DNA of 64,000 bases, from contig NZ_AJLS01000054.1 in the NCBI RefSeq assembly GCF_000307875.1, positions 49,716-113,715 on the forward strand. The letters run 5' to 3'. The notes below the pieces were generated by a model. That model worked only from the letters and a program-made list of their open reading frames with translations. It did not search any database and was not told the DNA's origin. Positions 26,926 to 35,402 of this stretch are shown piece by piece. A program made the position numbers and the translations under genes. This DNA comes from Neobacillus bataviensis LMG 21833 (GTDB lineage: Bacteria; Bacillota; Bacilli; Bacillales; Cytobacillaceae). Within the stretch, counting starts at the first letter, position 1, and every line of letters starts with the position of its first letter.

Positions 26926-27672
26926 TTATCGGCCAAATAATTTACCCCAAAATCCCTGCTTTTTCGGTTCTGACTCCCTTGATGTTTCCTGCTCTTCTTT
27001 CTCGATAGGAACGATTCCCATTTGCTTTGCTTCACTTAACCAGCTTGGGAATTCGTTTAATAACGAATTGTAAAGCTGCTCATCAGAAATCTTATCTATA
27101 TCTGCAATATGCAAGAAGTTTGCGTTGTCAACGATCCGCCCTTCCATTGTGTCTAATTTTTTCAGAAAGTCAAAATTACCATTTCCAATGCCGACGAACT
27201 GCCAAAATAGCGGATGTTTTGCCGAGCTTTCGATTATTGGCTTAATTGATTTCTTGCAGCCACCATCATTGATAAAAACAAGATATGCCGGATCCTTACT
27301 TTGATCCTCTTCAAGGTACTTTTTTAACACATCCTTCATCACAGGCGGTTCATCATTTCTTCCAAATTTATGTACCAACTCATCCTCTAGGATAATACGA
27401 TCTACATATCCTTCAAAATCTCTTTCGGAAACAGGCTTTAATCTAGAAAATTCATTATCATATACCCAAACATCTAACAGACCGTCATCATCAAATTGAG
27501 AGGCAATCGCTAAAATTCGCTCGACGACCTTTTGAACGGTTCCATTTTTGTATAGATTTCTCATTGAGCCTGTAATGTCTAGAACTAGTCCTACTCTAGC
27601 TGTTACCTTTACTAAATTCTTTTTCTCCAATACAATCTTTACACTCTTTTTCTGTAGATCAATTGTTGCCAT
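26926..27672 (-). CDS. vWA-domain protein, TerF/TerY-like
   Basis: 248 residues. The von Willebrand A fold starts with VGLVLDITGSM, a metal-ion-dependent adhesion site motif, and continues with VWVYDNEF and YLVFINDGG. The order MATIDLQKKSVKIVLEKK at the start resembles the vWA part of tellurite-resistance TerF proteins. It is cytosolic, without a signal peptide. GGGAGGT stands 7 bases before ATG 27672. No ter genes are nearby, so the role is unknown. Confidence 0.8.
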   Translation of the reverse strand: MATIDLQKKSVKIVLEKKNLVKVTARVGLVLDITGSMRNLYKNGTVQKVVERILAIASQFDDDGLLDVWVYDNEFSRLKPVSERDFEGYVDRIILEDELVHKFGRNDEPPVMKDVLKKYLEEDQSKDPAYLVFINDGGCKKSIKPIIESSAKHPLFWQFVGIGNGNFDFLKKLDTMEGRIVDNANFLHIADIDKISDEQLYNSLLNEFPSWLSEAKQMGIVPIEKEEQETSRESEPKKQGFWGKLFGR

Positions 27673-27913
27673 TGTTTCTACCTCCCGTTTTTTTAAAACT
27701 AATTTCTGGTGTACCTCGCCTTCCATGATGCAAATTTCAAAGGTTTTACGATAATTATAATATTCCAACTCTATCAAAATCCAATATTATCCAAAATTTG
27801 TAAGAAGATTCACCCTATCAACATAACAGATTCCTTAATCGTGACATACTTCGAACTATATACGTAATAAAATCAATCAAATTCGGACGATTTCCAATTA
27901 ATATCCAGCGAAT

Positions 27914-28005
27914 GTCGTAAGTTTTTGAAAAATAGGTAGTAAGTGTCTGAATTTATGTCATAAGTGTTCAGATATTTGTAATAAACTACGGAGAATATGT
28001 CGTAA
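27914..28005. repeat. 21-bp-period degenerate tandem repeats
   Basis: GTCGTAA-like heptamers occur at 27914, 27936, 27957, 27978 and 27999, i.e. spaced 22, 21, 21 and 21 bases, with AT-rich filler. The period is two helical turns. An open frame on the minus strand (27873-28055) reads through it as a 7-residue repeat, but has no ribosome site, so I do not call a gene. Confidence 0.65.
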
Positions 28006-28044
28006 TTGGAGGGAAGTGGGGACATAACGACCTTCTTCATACTT

Positions 28045-28200
28045 ATGAAGACCAAAACTATGAACGAATACTAGCAGAATGGTCTTCATCAAGCTAATGA
28101 AGACCAAAACTACGAATGAATACTGGCAAAATGGTCTTCATCAAGCTAATGAAGACCAAATCTACGAACGAACACTAGCAAAATGGTCTTCATCAAAAAA
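28045..28200. repeat. Three tandem 52-bp hairpin-forming repeats
   Basis: Units start at 28045, 28097 and 28149, each beginning ATGAAGACCA and ending TGGTCTTCAT before a short linker (CAAGCTA). These 10-base ends are complementary, so every unit can fold as a stem-loop. No gene crosses it. With the 21-bp array it fills the 27673-28220 gap. Confidence 0.85.
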
Positions 28201-28220
28201 TCGAAGACGTGTAAGTAGTT

Positions 28221-28832
28221 TCATTTTAGAAGATTTTTCTTCATAAGGGATGCTATTTGTTTATTATCTTGATTAGAACTGTTTTCTAGCTGTTTAATAA
28301 CTAACTCTTGTCGTTCTACAGGATGATTTTGACTTAATTTAGCTTTTGCTTCAATTTTTGTGATGTTTATTTTGAACGCTACAATTCCTTTACTCATTCC
28401 CTCGATGAAACCGGGTTCTAAATCATGTAAATTGTACGAACTTTCTGGGCTTTCATATTTATTTACCATATCATTTAACGAATCGAATACTACTTTTCCA
28501 TCTTGGACAATCTCCAGCTTTCCATATACATGGATTGAAACATAATTCCACGTAGGTACTGCCCTCGTTGTTTCATACCAAGATGGGGAAATATAACAGT
28601 GAGGGCCCTGGAAAACCACAAGAACTTGTTGGTTTGCTATATCCTTCCACTGCTCGTTGGCACGTGCAAAATGACCATATAAAGCATTTTCATCTTTATT
28701 TAAGATCAGTGGAAGATGAGTAGCGTGCGGTTCTCCCTTATGCTGTGAAAATAATGTGGCAAAACTGTATTTTTCGATAAGGTCATAAATCATTTCTTCA
28801 TTTTCGATTTTAAAATATTTTGGTATATACAT
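28221..28832 (-). CDS. paiB: FMN-binding regulator, PaiB family
   Basis: 203 residues. [41 protein letters not shown] and YISPSWYE are PaiB hallmarks. In B. subtilis the pai genes affect sporulation and protease genes and polyamine metabolism; the fold is a split-barrel flavin-binding one. ATG 28832 follows GAGGCGG. No paiA is adjacent, although a GNAT gene lies 1.6 kb away across a MocR regulator. Confidence 0.9.
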   Translation of the reverse strand: MYIPKYFKIENEEMIYDLIEKYSFATLFSQHKGEPHATHLPLILNKDENALYGHFARANEQWKDIANQQVLVVFQGPHCYISPSWYETTRAVPTWNYVSIHVYGKLEIVQDGKVVFDSLNDMVNKYESPESSYNLHDLEPGFIEGMSKGIVAFKINITKIEAKAKLSQNHPVERQELVIKQLENSSNQDNKQIASLMKKNLLK

Positions 28833-28900
28833 ATGATTCCGCCTCATTTCTAATATTTTTATTATTTATATCCAAAGTGTTCAAATCATGTCAAAAGTTT

Positions 28901-30304
28901 TTAAATCCTCCACGCCTCTTTTAATAACCGAATTCCTTGCTCTATTTGCTCCTCAGTTAAACCACCAAAACCTAATAAAATGTTCGGCACTTGTTCAGGC
29001 TGATTATTATTATAATAAACAGATGTTGGATACACCTTCACCTTATATGCTTTTGCCCTTTCAATTAGTTCTTTCTCCGATAGTTGATTATCGATGCATA
29101 ATAAAATGTGTAATCCTGCCTCATCCCCAATAACCGTGACTTGCTCGCCCAGATATTTTTCAATGGACCGAATTAGTGTGGCCTGCTTCTTACGGTAGAC
29201 GGTTCTCATTTTATTTAAATGCCGTTCCCAATGCCCGTTAATCATAAATTGCCATAGTGTGTGTTGATGGAGCCTTGAAACAGTCTGTTTGTAAATAATA
29301 TAATGCTGATTATATTTTTCTAGTAAGCTATTGGGTAATACCAAATAACTTATGCGAATCGAAGGAATTAGGGATTTAGAAAAAGTTCCTAAATAAATGA
29401 CTTTGCCGTTATTGTCTAGCCCTTGCAAGGATGGGATTGGTGTTCCCTTATATCTAAATTCCCCATCATAGTCATCTTCAATAATATACCGCCCCTCATC
29501 CTCTGCCCATTGTAATAACTCCATTCTTCTTGTAATCGGCATGACCATTCCATTTGGAAATTGGTGTGAAGGGGTAACATAGGTGACTTTTGCCTTACTT
29601 TCAACTAAATGATTGAGATCGATCCCGTCATGATCGAGTGGAATCGGCTTTAATATTACGCCTTGGTCTTTAAACGCCTCCCTTGTTCGGTGAAACCCTG
29701 GATCCTCCATGGAATAAACCGCATCTCTCCCAATGATCATCGTTAACAAACCAATTAAATATTGCGTTCCGGCACCTACGATAATTTGGTTTGCTGAACA
29801 TCTTACGCCTCTTGATTGATATAAATATTTGGCGATTGCCTCCCGAAGTGGTAACTCTCCTTGAGATTCACCATTCAAAAAATAGGAACTTTGCTCTTCA
29901 AATAGGCCATGAATCGTTAACTTTCGCCAAACGGGATACGGAAAATGTTCCAAAGCGACCGTACCATGACTAAAATCAACTTTGTATTGTTCACTTTCGT
30001 CATTTATTTCCTTTATGATTTTTGGAACATCGTCAACGTGAAGAAACAAATCCCGGTTGAGTTCCCTTACATAAATCCCCTTTCTCTCCACACTTTCAAC
30101 ATACCCCTCTGCCAGCAATTGTTCGTATGCTGTTTCTACCGTAGTTTGACTGATTCCTAAATGATGGGATAGTTTCCTTTTTGACGGCAGCTTTTCCCCG
30201 GGTTCAATTTTTCCCGTTTGAATTTCTTTTTTAAAAAAGGTATAGAGTTGGATATATATAGGTTCTTCATTCCCGTAATCAAAATCCAAAGTAATCTCTA
30301 GCAT
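28901..30304 (-). CDS. MocR-type regulator (GntR HTH + aminotransferase domain)
   Basis: 467 residues. A GntR winged helix (KLPSKRKLSHHLGISQTTVETAYEQLLAEGYV) covers ~30-80, followed by a fold-type-I aminotransferase domain with EDDYDGEFRY and LGTFSKSLIPSIRISY, whose Lys should bind PLP. MocR proteins such as PdxR and GabR sense PLP or an amino-compound. ATG 30304 follows a GGGGGG site. It is divergent from a GNAT gene and upstream of paiB, either of which may be its target; no pdx or gab genes are present. Confidence 0.9.
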   Translation of the reverse strand: MLEITLDFDYGNEEPIYIQLYTFFKKEIQTGKIEPGEKLPSKRKLSHHLGISQTTVETAYEQLLAEGYVESVERKGIYVRELNRDLFLHVDDVPKIIKEINDESEQYKVDFSHGTVALEHFPYPVWRKLTIHGLFEEQSSYFLNGESQGELPLREAIAKYLYQSRGVRCSANQIIVGAGTQYLIGLLTMIIGRDAVYSMEDPGFHRTREAFKDQGVILKPIPLDHDGIDLNHLVESKAKVTYVTPSHQFPNGMVMPITRRMELLQWAEDEGRYIIEDDYDGEFRYKGTPIPSLQGLDNNGKVIYLGTFSKSLIPSIRISYLVLPNSLLEKYNQHYIIYKQTVSRLHQHTLWQFMINGHWERHLNKMRTVYRKKQATLIRSIEKYLGEQVTVIGDEAGLHILLCIDNQLSEKELIERAKAYKVKVYPTSVYYNNNQPEQVPNILLGFGGLTEEQIEQGIRLLKEAWRI

Positions 30305-30405
30305 TCTCTTTCCCCCCAATAATCTGGCGTGTTTAAATTCATTATATCTGACCCTTTTGAGAGTATCAGTTATTTTTTATAATCAACTATATAAAACTGG
30401 AAGGG

Positions 30406-30834
30406 ATGATGTTTACGATGAATTTTTCAGATGGGAAAGTAATTGACTTTAAGGTTGGCGCAGCCATTACAGCGGAGGAATTATCAGATGTGTTCAAAAA
30501 GTCTGGGATAAGAAGACCAGTTGATGACCTGCCCCGCCTGCAGCGAATGATTGAACATGCTGATTTGCTTATTACCGCCTGGGATGAACAAACATTAGTG
30601 GGTGTAGCAAGAGCCGTTACAGATTTTAGCTATTGCTGCTATTTATCTGACCTTGCGGTGAATGAAGACTACCAAAAACGGGGAATCGGAAAAGAGCTCG
30701 TACGATTGGTTAAAGAACAAATTGGTGAGGAAGTAACATTAATACTCCTGTCCGCTCCTAGTGCGATGGATTATTATCCGCAAATTGGATTCGATAAAGT
30801 GGAAAATGGATTTATCCTTCCGAGAAAGAAGTAA
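30406..30834 (+). CDS. GNAT-family N-acetyltransferase
   Basis: About 140 residues. The acetyl-CoA motif is LSDLAVNEDYQKRGIGKELVRL, followed by YYPQIGFDKVENGF. It transfers an acetyl group to an unknown amine. Several Met codons (30406, 30409, 30418) follow GGAAGGG and the exact start is unclear. It is divergent from the MocR regulator gene and is the likely regulated partner. Confidence 0.85.
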   Translation: MMFTMNFSDGKVIDFKVGAAITAEELSDVFKKSGIRRPVDDLPRLQRMIEHADLLITAWDEQTLVGVARAVTDFSYCCYLSDLAVNEDYQKRGIGKELVRLVKEQIGEEVTLILLSAPSAMDYYPQIGFDKVENGFILPRKK

Positions 30835-30849
30835 AAATATAAACCTTTA

Positions 30850-30899
30850 CAGCCTGTCAGGTCTAAACCTAATAAGATATGACAGGCTTTGTTTTTTTT
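30850..30899 (+). terminator. Terminator of the GNAT gene
   Basis: AGCCTGTCA (30850-30858) pairs with TGACAGGCT (30880-30888), then GTTTTTTT. The stretch from here to 31111 shows no gene. Confidence 0.85.
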
Positions 30900-31111
30900 A
30901 TTCAATCACATTTCAAGTGGCTGACCCTCCTCCCAGGGGCACGGCAAAATATGGAGCTACACCTTGGGATAATAGGCGACTCCCCTCTAATCAAACAGCC
31001 ATAGTTGATTTCCTTTATTTTTTCAAAACAAGTAACTTTCCAAAATATAGTATTTTCGTTATATTAGAGTAATAGAGGTTATATTTTACTAAATAGAGAG
31101 GTTTGTCTAGA

Positions 31112-33289
31112 TTGAATACAGTGAAGAAGAAGAAAAAGGAAAATACCCCATTAAGAATAAATATATTATTTTTTATTGTCTTTATATTATTTTCAACGCT
31201 TATTCTTCGGCTGGGGATGTTACAGATTGTTTTTGGCGAAAGTTATCAGCGGGAGATAGACCAAAAAGAGATTGTTCCCATTAATTCATCTGTGCCTCGC
31301 GGGAAAATATATGACAAGAATTGGAAGTTGGTTGTTGGAAATCAACCTTTAAAAGCCATTACCTATACTAGATCCGGTTCGGTTACACAGGATGAAATGC
31401 TAGATATTGCAGCTAAATTAGCTGACCTTATTAATAAAGAATCTGAGGATGACTTCAAAGCCATTACAAAGAGAGATCGGCAAGACTTTTGGATCATCAA
31501 GCACCCCAAATTAGCTACTGCAAAAATTACTAATGAGGATAAAGACAGACTAAGGAAAAAAGAGTTGGAGAAGAAAGAGTATGATAGAGAAATCTATGAT
31601 TTAACCAGAGAAAGAATTACAGAGGAAGAACTAAATTCTTTTTCACAACAGGAACTTGAGGTATTAGCTATTTTTCGAGAAATGTCCAGTGGAACTGCTT
31701 TAACACCTCATATCATTAAAAATAAAGATGTTACCGATGAAGAATATGCAGTTGTAAGTGAACAACTTGATTCCTTGCCTGGAGTGGATACAACAACGGA
31801 TTGGGAAAGGGATTTTGTTTTTAAAAATGCGGATGGGAATGGGCCATTAAGCTCCGTTTTAGGCAAGGTGACTAGCGCAAAAGAAGGTTTGCCAAAAGAT
31901 AGCTTAGATTACTTGCTTGCTAAAGGGTATAGCCGTAATGACCGCGTTGGAAAGAGTTATATTGAGCAACAGTATGATGATGTTTTACAAGGTCAAAAAG
32001 AAACGGTAAAGAATATTACGGATAAATCGGGGAATGTTTTAGAAACGCAAATTTTTCAAGAAGGACAGAGCGGAAATGATATAGTTTTATCCGTTGATAT
32101 TGAACTTCAGCAAAAAATTGATGAGATCATTCAAGACAAACTAGGTAAATCCCGGGTTGGTCAGCCTTATATCGATAGAACCTTAGTCTCCGTTATGAAT
32201 CCAAAAACCGGAGAAATGCTCGCTATGTCCGGGAAACAATTTGTGGAAGATAATGAAACGAAAAAAACGGAAGTGAGAGATTTTGCATTAGGCAACATGA
32301 CCACATCTTATTCTATGGGATCAGTTGTAAAGGCCGCAACCTTATTAACCGGGTATCAAACAGGGGCAATTGCTCCGTGGCAATCCCTATATGACCAACC
32401 ATTGCAATTCAAGAATACACAAGTTAAAAAATCATGGAACACCGTTGGTTTCGGCTCAATTAATGATTTATATGCTTTAAAAAGGTCATCGAACGTCTAT
32501 ATGTTCTTAACGGCGATGAAACTTGGCGGACAGCAAACCTACGTTCCAATGGGCCCGTTAAGCATTGATAAAGTAGCAGCCATAACCACATTCAGAAAAA
32601 ACTTTGCACAATTTGGACTAGGGATTCGAACGGGCATTGATCTTCCTGGTGAACAAACAGGGTACGGTGGTGGACAAATACCTGCTGATGCCGGTAAAGT
32701 TTTGGACTATGCAATAGGACAATACGACACCTATACACCATTGCAACTTGTTCAGTATATTTCCACCATTGCAAATGGCGGTTATCGGATCCAGCCACAT
32801 CTTGTAAAAGAAATTCGGAAACCTACTAATAATTCAGATGAATTGGGGCCTATCCTTCAAGAAATAAATCCAACAATCTTAAACAAACTTGATATGAAAG
32901 ATTCTTGGATTAATCATGTTCAAGAGGGCTTGAGATTGGTGATCAATGATCCCCAGGGGACTGGATACGGGGGCATCAAAAATAAACAATATAAGATTGC
33001 TGGGAAAACAGGAACAGCACAAGCTTTATACGATGGACCGTTGCCAGGTCACCCCATGCTATGGAACGTAACGTTTGTCGGGTATGCCCCATACGACAAT
33101 CCTGAGATTGCCATTTCAGTTGTCGTTCCCTGGTCAACTACGGATCAAACACATACAAATTTAGAAATAGCTGATGAAATATTTAAAGCGTATTTTGATT
33201 TAAAACAAGCCCGATTAAACCAAGGATTAGGAACATCAAGTCAAAATGGGGAATCCGTTAATGAAGCAGTAGAAAATGATGCACAATAA
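31112..33289 (+). CDS. pbpA: Class B penicillin-binding protein (transpeptidase)
   Basis: About 725 residues: an N-terminal membrane anchor, a PBP dimer domain (VPRGKIYD), and a C-terminal transpeptidase with GSVVKAATLL (active Ser and Lys), SSNVYMF (SxN) and KTGTAQ. It crosslinks cell-wall peptides during growth and is similar to B. subtilis PbpA/PbpH. No ATG suits; TTG at 31112 lies 10 bases after GAGG. It is clearly homologous to the PBP at 61154-63208 but has no BlaI-type operator and is probably constitutive. The C-terminus carries a polar Asn/Gln/Glu tail. Confidence 0.88.
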   Translation: MNTVKKKKKENTPLRINILFFIVFILFSTLILRLGMLQIVFGESYQREIDQKEIVPINSSVPRGKIYDKNWKLVVGNQPLKAITYTRSGSVTQDEMLDIAAKLADLINKESEDDFKAITKRDRQDFWIIKHPKLATAKITNEDKDRLRKKELEKKEYDREIYDLTRERITEEELNSFSQQELEVLAIFREMSSGTALTPHIIKNKDVTDEEYAVVSEQLDSLPGVDTTTDWERDFVFKNADGNGPLSSVLGKVTSAKEGLPKDSLDYLLAKGYSRNDRVGKSYIEQQYDDVLQGQKETVKNITDKSGNVLETQIFQEGQSGNDIVLSVDIELQQKIDEIIQDKLGKSRVGQPYIDRTLVSVMNPKTGEMLAMSGKQFVEDNETKKTEVRDFALGNMTTSYSMGSVVKAATLLTGYQTGAIAPWQSLYDQPLQFKNTQVKKSWNTVGFGSINDLYALKRSSNVYMFLTAMKLGGQQTYVPMGPLSIDKVAAITTFRKNFAQFGLGIRTGIDLPGEQTGYGGGQIPADAGKVLDYAIGQYDTYTPLQLVQYISTIANGGYRIQPHLVKEIRKPTNNSDELGPILQEINPTILNKLDMKDSWINHVQEGLRLVINDPQGTGYGGIKNKQYKIAGKTGTAQALYDGPLPGHPMLWNVTFVGYAPYDNPEIAISVVVPWSTTDQTHTNLEIADEIFKAYFDLKQARLNQGLGTSSQNGESVNEAVENDAQ

Positions 33290-33305
33290 ATTACCATATA
33301 CCCAA

Positions 33306-33337
33306 AATAAAAGAGCTAGTTTTTTAGCTCTTTTATT
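33306..33337. terminator. Bidirectional terminator
   Basis: AATAAAAGAGCTA pairs with TAGCTCTTTTATT around a T-rich loop; it serves the PBP gene and the convergent DUF2812 gene. Confidence 0.85.
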
Positions 33338-33347
33338 TTACCTACAT

Positions 33348-33962
33348 TTATATTTTTTTCATATTCTTATATCGCTGTTGGGCTTTGTAACTAAAGATTA
33401 GAAATAGGATAATTAAGACCGGAAAAATCACCCAAATAAATCCTCTGAAGAATGCAAATGGTGTTTCAAACAAGAAAGCACCCCAAAAGCCAGCACCCTC
33501 TTTTTCCCATAATCCTGGCGTATAATACAATTGTTTGGGATTAAGGAAAGCGCCCGTATCTATAGCCCCGGTCATCACTAATGCTGCAAAAATTGGGAGA
33601 TAACAAGCCGATAATGAGAAGTACATATCTGAAAGCCGTTTGTACCTTCCAGCTTTAGAATCAATATCTGAGAAAATATCCTCATCAGCAGTTTCACTGA
33701 CTCTTTTGAAATATTGGGCTCCTGAACTTTTTGTTCCAGCAACATGCTTCCAACCGCTATCTTCAAAAAGAGTACAATAATCAACAAAATCTGCTTGTTT
33801 CTTAAACATACGATAATCTATTTTTATATTCGCTTTTTCAGGATTATTTTTACGGAAACGATACCCGAATGACTTTCCAACAAGCTCATACCCATCAGCA
33901 GCCATTTGGTTCAGCCATACAGCTTCCTTTTCAAAATCTAAAAAGTATTTAAACTTCTTCAT
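33348..33962 (-). CDS. DUF2812 membrane protein
   Basis: 204 residues. The N-terminal soluble part (KYFLDFEKEAVWLNQMAADGYELV, RFRKNNPEKANIKIDYR) is the DUF2812 signature; two to three membrane segments follow. Function is unknown, but DUF2812 genes usually pair with PadR regulators, as here: the ATG overlaps the PadR stop by one base (TAATG). The pair probably responds to envelope stress, by inference. Confidence 0.88.
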   Translation of the reverse strand: MKKFKYFLDFEKEAVWLNQMAADGYELVGKSFGYRFRKNNPEKANIKIDYRMFKKQADFVDYCTLFEDSGWKHVAGTKSSGAQYFKRVSETADEDIFSDIDSKAGRYKRLSDMYFSLSACYLPIFAALVMTGAIDTGAFLNPKQLYYTPGLWEKEGAGFWGAFLFETPFAFFRGFIWVIFPVLIILFLIFSYKAQQRYKNMKKI

Positions 33963-34288
33963 TATATTCTCCCCTCATTTTTAAAGGCATCCTCCGTAAT
34001 CCGGATCATATGCTTCATTCTTTCTGTATCCAACAGCAGTATCTCCTTTCCCATATCTGTAATCAAGTAGATTTTCCGTCGACCATCTTTGCTTTCAACC
34101 GGCTGAATAAATTTAAGCTTTAGTAAATTTTCAATTGCTCCATATAATGTACCGGCCGCCATTCGTACCTGCCCGTCACTAAGTTCTTCTATCTTTTGTA
34201 AGATGAGATACCCATGCGCAGGCTCCAACAAAGACAACAAAATGTAATAAACTGTTTCTGTAAGTGGTATATGCTTATCCCTTTTCAT
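33962..34288 (-). CDS. PadR-family regulator
   Basis: About 108 residues, a stand-alone PadR winged helix: LTETVYYILLSLLEPAHGYLILQKIEELSDG, then AAGTLYGAIENLLKLKFI and KIYLITDMGKE. It is coupled to the downstream DUF2812 gene. A GGAG site lies close to ATG 34291/34288. A 19-bp palindrome upstream is its likely operator, implying autorepression. Confidence 0.9.
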   Translation of the reverse strand: MKRDKHIPLTETVYYILLSLLEPAHGYLILQKIEELSDGQVRMAAGTLYGAIENLLKLKFIQPVESKDGRRKIYLITDMGKEILLLDTERMKHMIRITEDAFKNEGRI

Positions 34289-34345
34289 CATTTTTTCTCC
34301 AGTCTTTAAATCTATATTATACAGTCTGACTATATAGTTTTAGTT

Positions 34346-34364
34346 TATACAGTTAAACTGTATA
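34346..34364. promoter_or_regulatory. PadR-type operator
   Basis: TATACAGTT-A-AACTGTATA, a perfect 9-bp palindrome in the PadR leader; a related half-site (ATACAGTCTGAC) lies ~25 bases nearer the gene. Confidence 0.7.
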
Positions 34365-34388
34365 TGTCAATGGGAACTCCAATAAAAT

Positions 34389-34416
34389 ACCACTTGGAAG
34401 ATTCTCCCCAAGTGGT
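34389..34416 (-). terminator. Terminator of the 59-residue membrane protein gene
   Basis: ACCACTTGG pairs with CCAAGTGGT; on the minus strand ATTTTATT follows. It lies ~30 bases after the stop of the small gene. Confidence 0.65.
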
Positions 34417-34444
34417 GACGATTTTGGATAACAATATAGCCGTT

Positions 34445-34624
34445 TTACGGATTTTTCCCTTTCAAGTAGGATTCCATTACCTTATTAATTATCCAATTCC
34501 CTGCTAAAAACAGGGCAATACCAATAACCACTGACCATATGCCGAGGCTGCTTAAATAAATGTTTCCAATGAATATTATTAGCAGCAGCCCGCCAAATTT
34601 AAGAAACCAATAGATGAAGTACAT
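34445..34624 (-). CDS. Small two-helix membrane protein of unknown function
   Basis: 59 residues from ATG 34624, 7 bases after AAAGGGCG. Two predicted membrane segments (FLKFGGLLLIIFIGNIYL and VVIGIALFLAGNWIINKVM) and a basic tail. Family not recognised. It is monocistronic. Confidence 0.6.
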   Translation of the reverse strand: MYFIYWFLKFGGLLLIIFIGNIYLSSLGIWSVVIGIALFLAGNWIINKVMESYLKGKNP

Positions 34625-34810
34625 GATATTCGCCCTTTCGAAAAGTAGATATACTCCTATGTTCACCTATATTAAGTAAGATTACAAAGTATTCGCCCTA
34701 TAGCATAATCAATCCAATCAATGTAAAGAATAAAATTACCTCATTAATTATGATGAAAAACAATTGGCTTGAGCAACCTCCTGGCACCAAAGACAGAACC
34801 GCATTTGCGA

Positions 34811-34843
34811 AAAAGAAAGAAGGATGATCCTTCTTTCTTTTTT
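34811..34843. terminator. Terminator of the phospholipase-like gene
   Basis: AAAAGAAAGAAGGAT pairs with ATCCTTCTTTCTTTT around one base, with A- and T-runs on each side. It abuts the stop of the phospholipase-like gene. Confidence 0.8.
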
Positions 34844-34844
34844 A

Positions 34845-35141
34845 CTACCGATGCTGCTGCCGGCCGCATGTAAATGTAGTCTTTGCCCTCATAAAGTCGT
34901 GCATAAGAGCTGCTTTTCTTCCTTTATCTGTGAATCTATTTTTCTTCGAACGGAGACACCCTATAAATTCAGCATCACACTGACAAGGGGAGATTCCCCG
35001 GCCAATGCAGCGATCATGTCTCTGGCAGCAGGCATCAACATCATTAATAGGTGCCCCCGGCCCGCTGCAGCCAGGCCCGCACCATCGATACCCCGGAAAA
35101 ATGCACAATGCAAATGGACTTCTTCTCCTTCTATGTTGCAA
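34845..35141 (-). CDS. Phospholipase A2-like protein
   Basis: 98 residues, Cys-rich. YRWCGPGCSGPGAP resembles the PLA2 calcium loop (YxGxGxxG) and DACCQRHDRC contains the catalytic His-Asp of the PLA2 superfamily (CCxxHDxC). Such proteins cleave the sn-2 ester of phospholipids. There is a basic N-terminus (QHRRRRS) but no evident signal peptide. TTG 35141 lies about 7 bases after GGAGG; a GTG inside that site is less likely. Related short proteins exist in the Bacillus cereus group, from memory. It stands alone with its own terminator. Confidence 0.75.
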   Translation of the reverse strand: MQHRRRRSPFALCIFPGYRWCGPGCSGPGAPINDVDACCQRHDRCIGRGISPCQCDAEFIGCLRSKKNRFTDKGRKAALMHDFMRAKTTFTCGRQQHR

Positions 35142-35340
35142 TAAAAACACCTCCTAAAAAGAAAATGGCTTTATGACCATTAAAAAATGATTCTCTTCTA
35201 ATAAAATATGTTTTTTTTAGCAAAGCGAAATGGTAAAACCCCCAGCCTTGTCCAATAAGGAAAAATAAAAAAAAGCGAATGACCTAAAGGTTTTTACCTT
35301 TTGAATCATCCACCTTGAATTAACAAGCTAACCACATGAG

Positions 35341-35385
35341 AAAGGGTGTCAGGCACCATGTGAAACATGGTGCCTGACACCCTTT
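35341..35385. repeat. Double GGTGTCAGGCACC element with perfect 21-bp arms
   Basis: AAAGGGTGTCAGGCACCATGT pairs perfectly with its complement at 35365-35385 around GAA. It lies 18 bases after the stop of the TPR gene and could serve as its terminator. The interval 35142-35340 shows no gene. Confidence 0.9.
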
Positions 35386-35402
35386 TTCCCTTTATCAACT
35401 TG

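Noticed and set aside
27873..28055. Open frame with a 7-residue repeat across the 21-bp array
   Set aside because: No ribosome site, and the repeat is explained by the DNA period of 21 bases being a multiple of three.
28045..28200. 52-bp tandem units as a CRISPR array
   Set aside because: The units are near-identical along their whole length, with no unique spacers, and no cas genes are present.
30900..31100. Possible gene or riboswitch before the constitutive PBP
   Set aside because: No open frame with a ribosome site and no recognisable aptamer; only weak complementary hexamers (TGGCTG/CAGCCA).
34824..35144. Plus-strand frame opposite the phospholipase-like gene
   Set aside because: It is the antisense shadow of a gene with clear PLA2 motifs and ribosome site on the minus strand.
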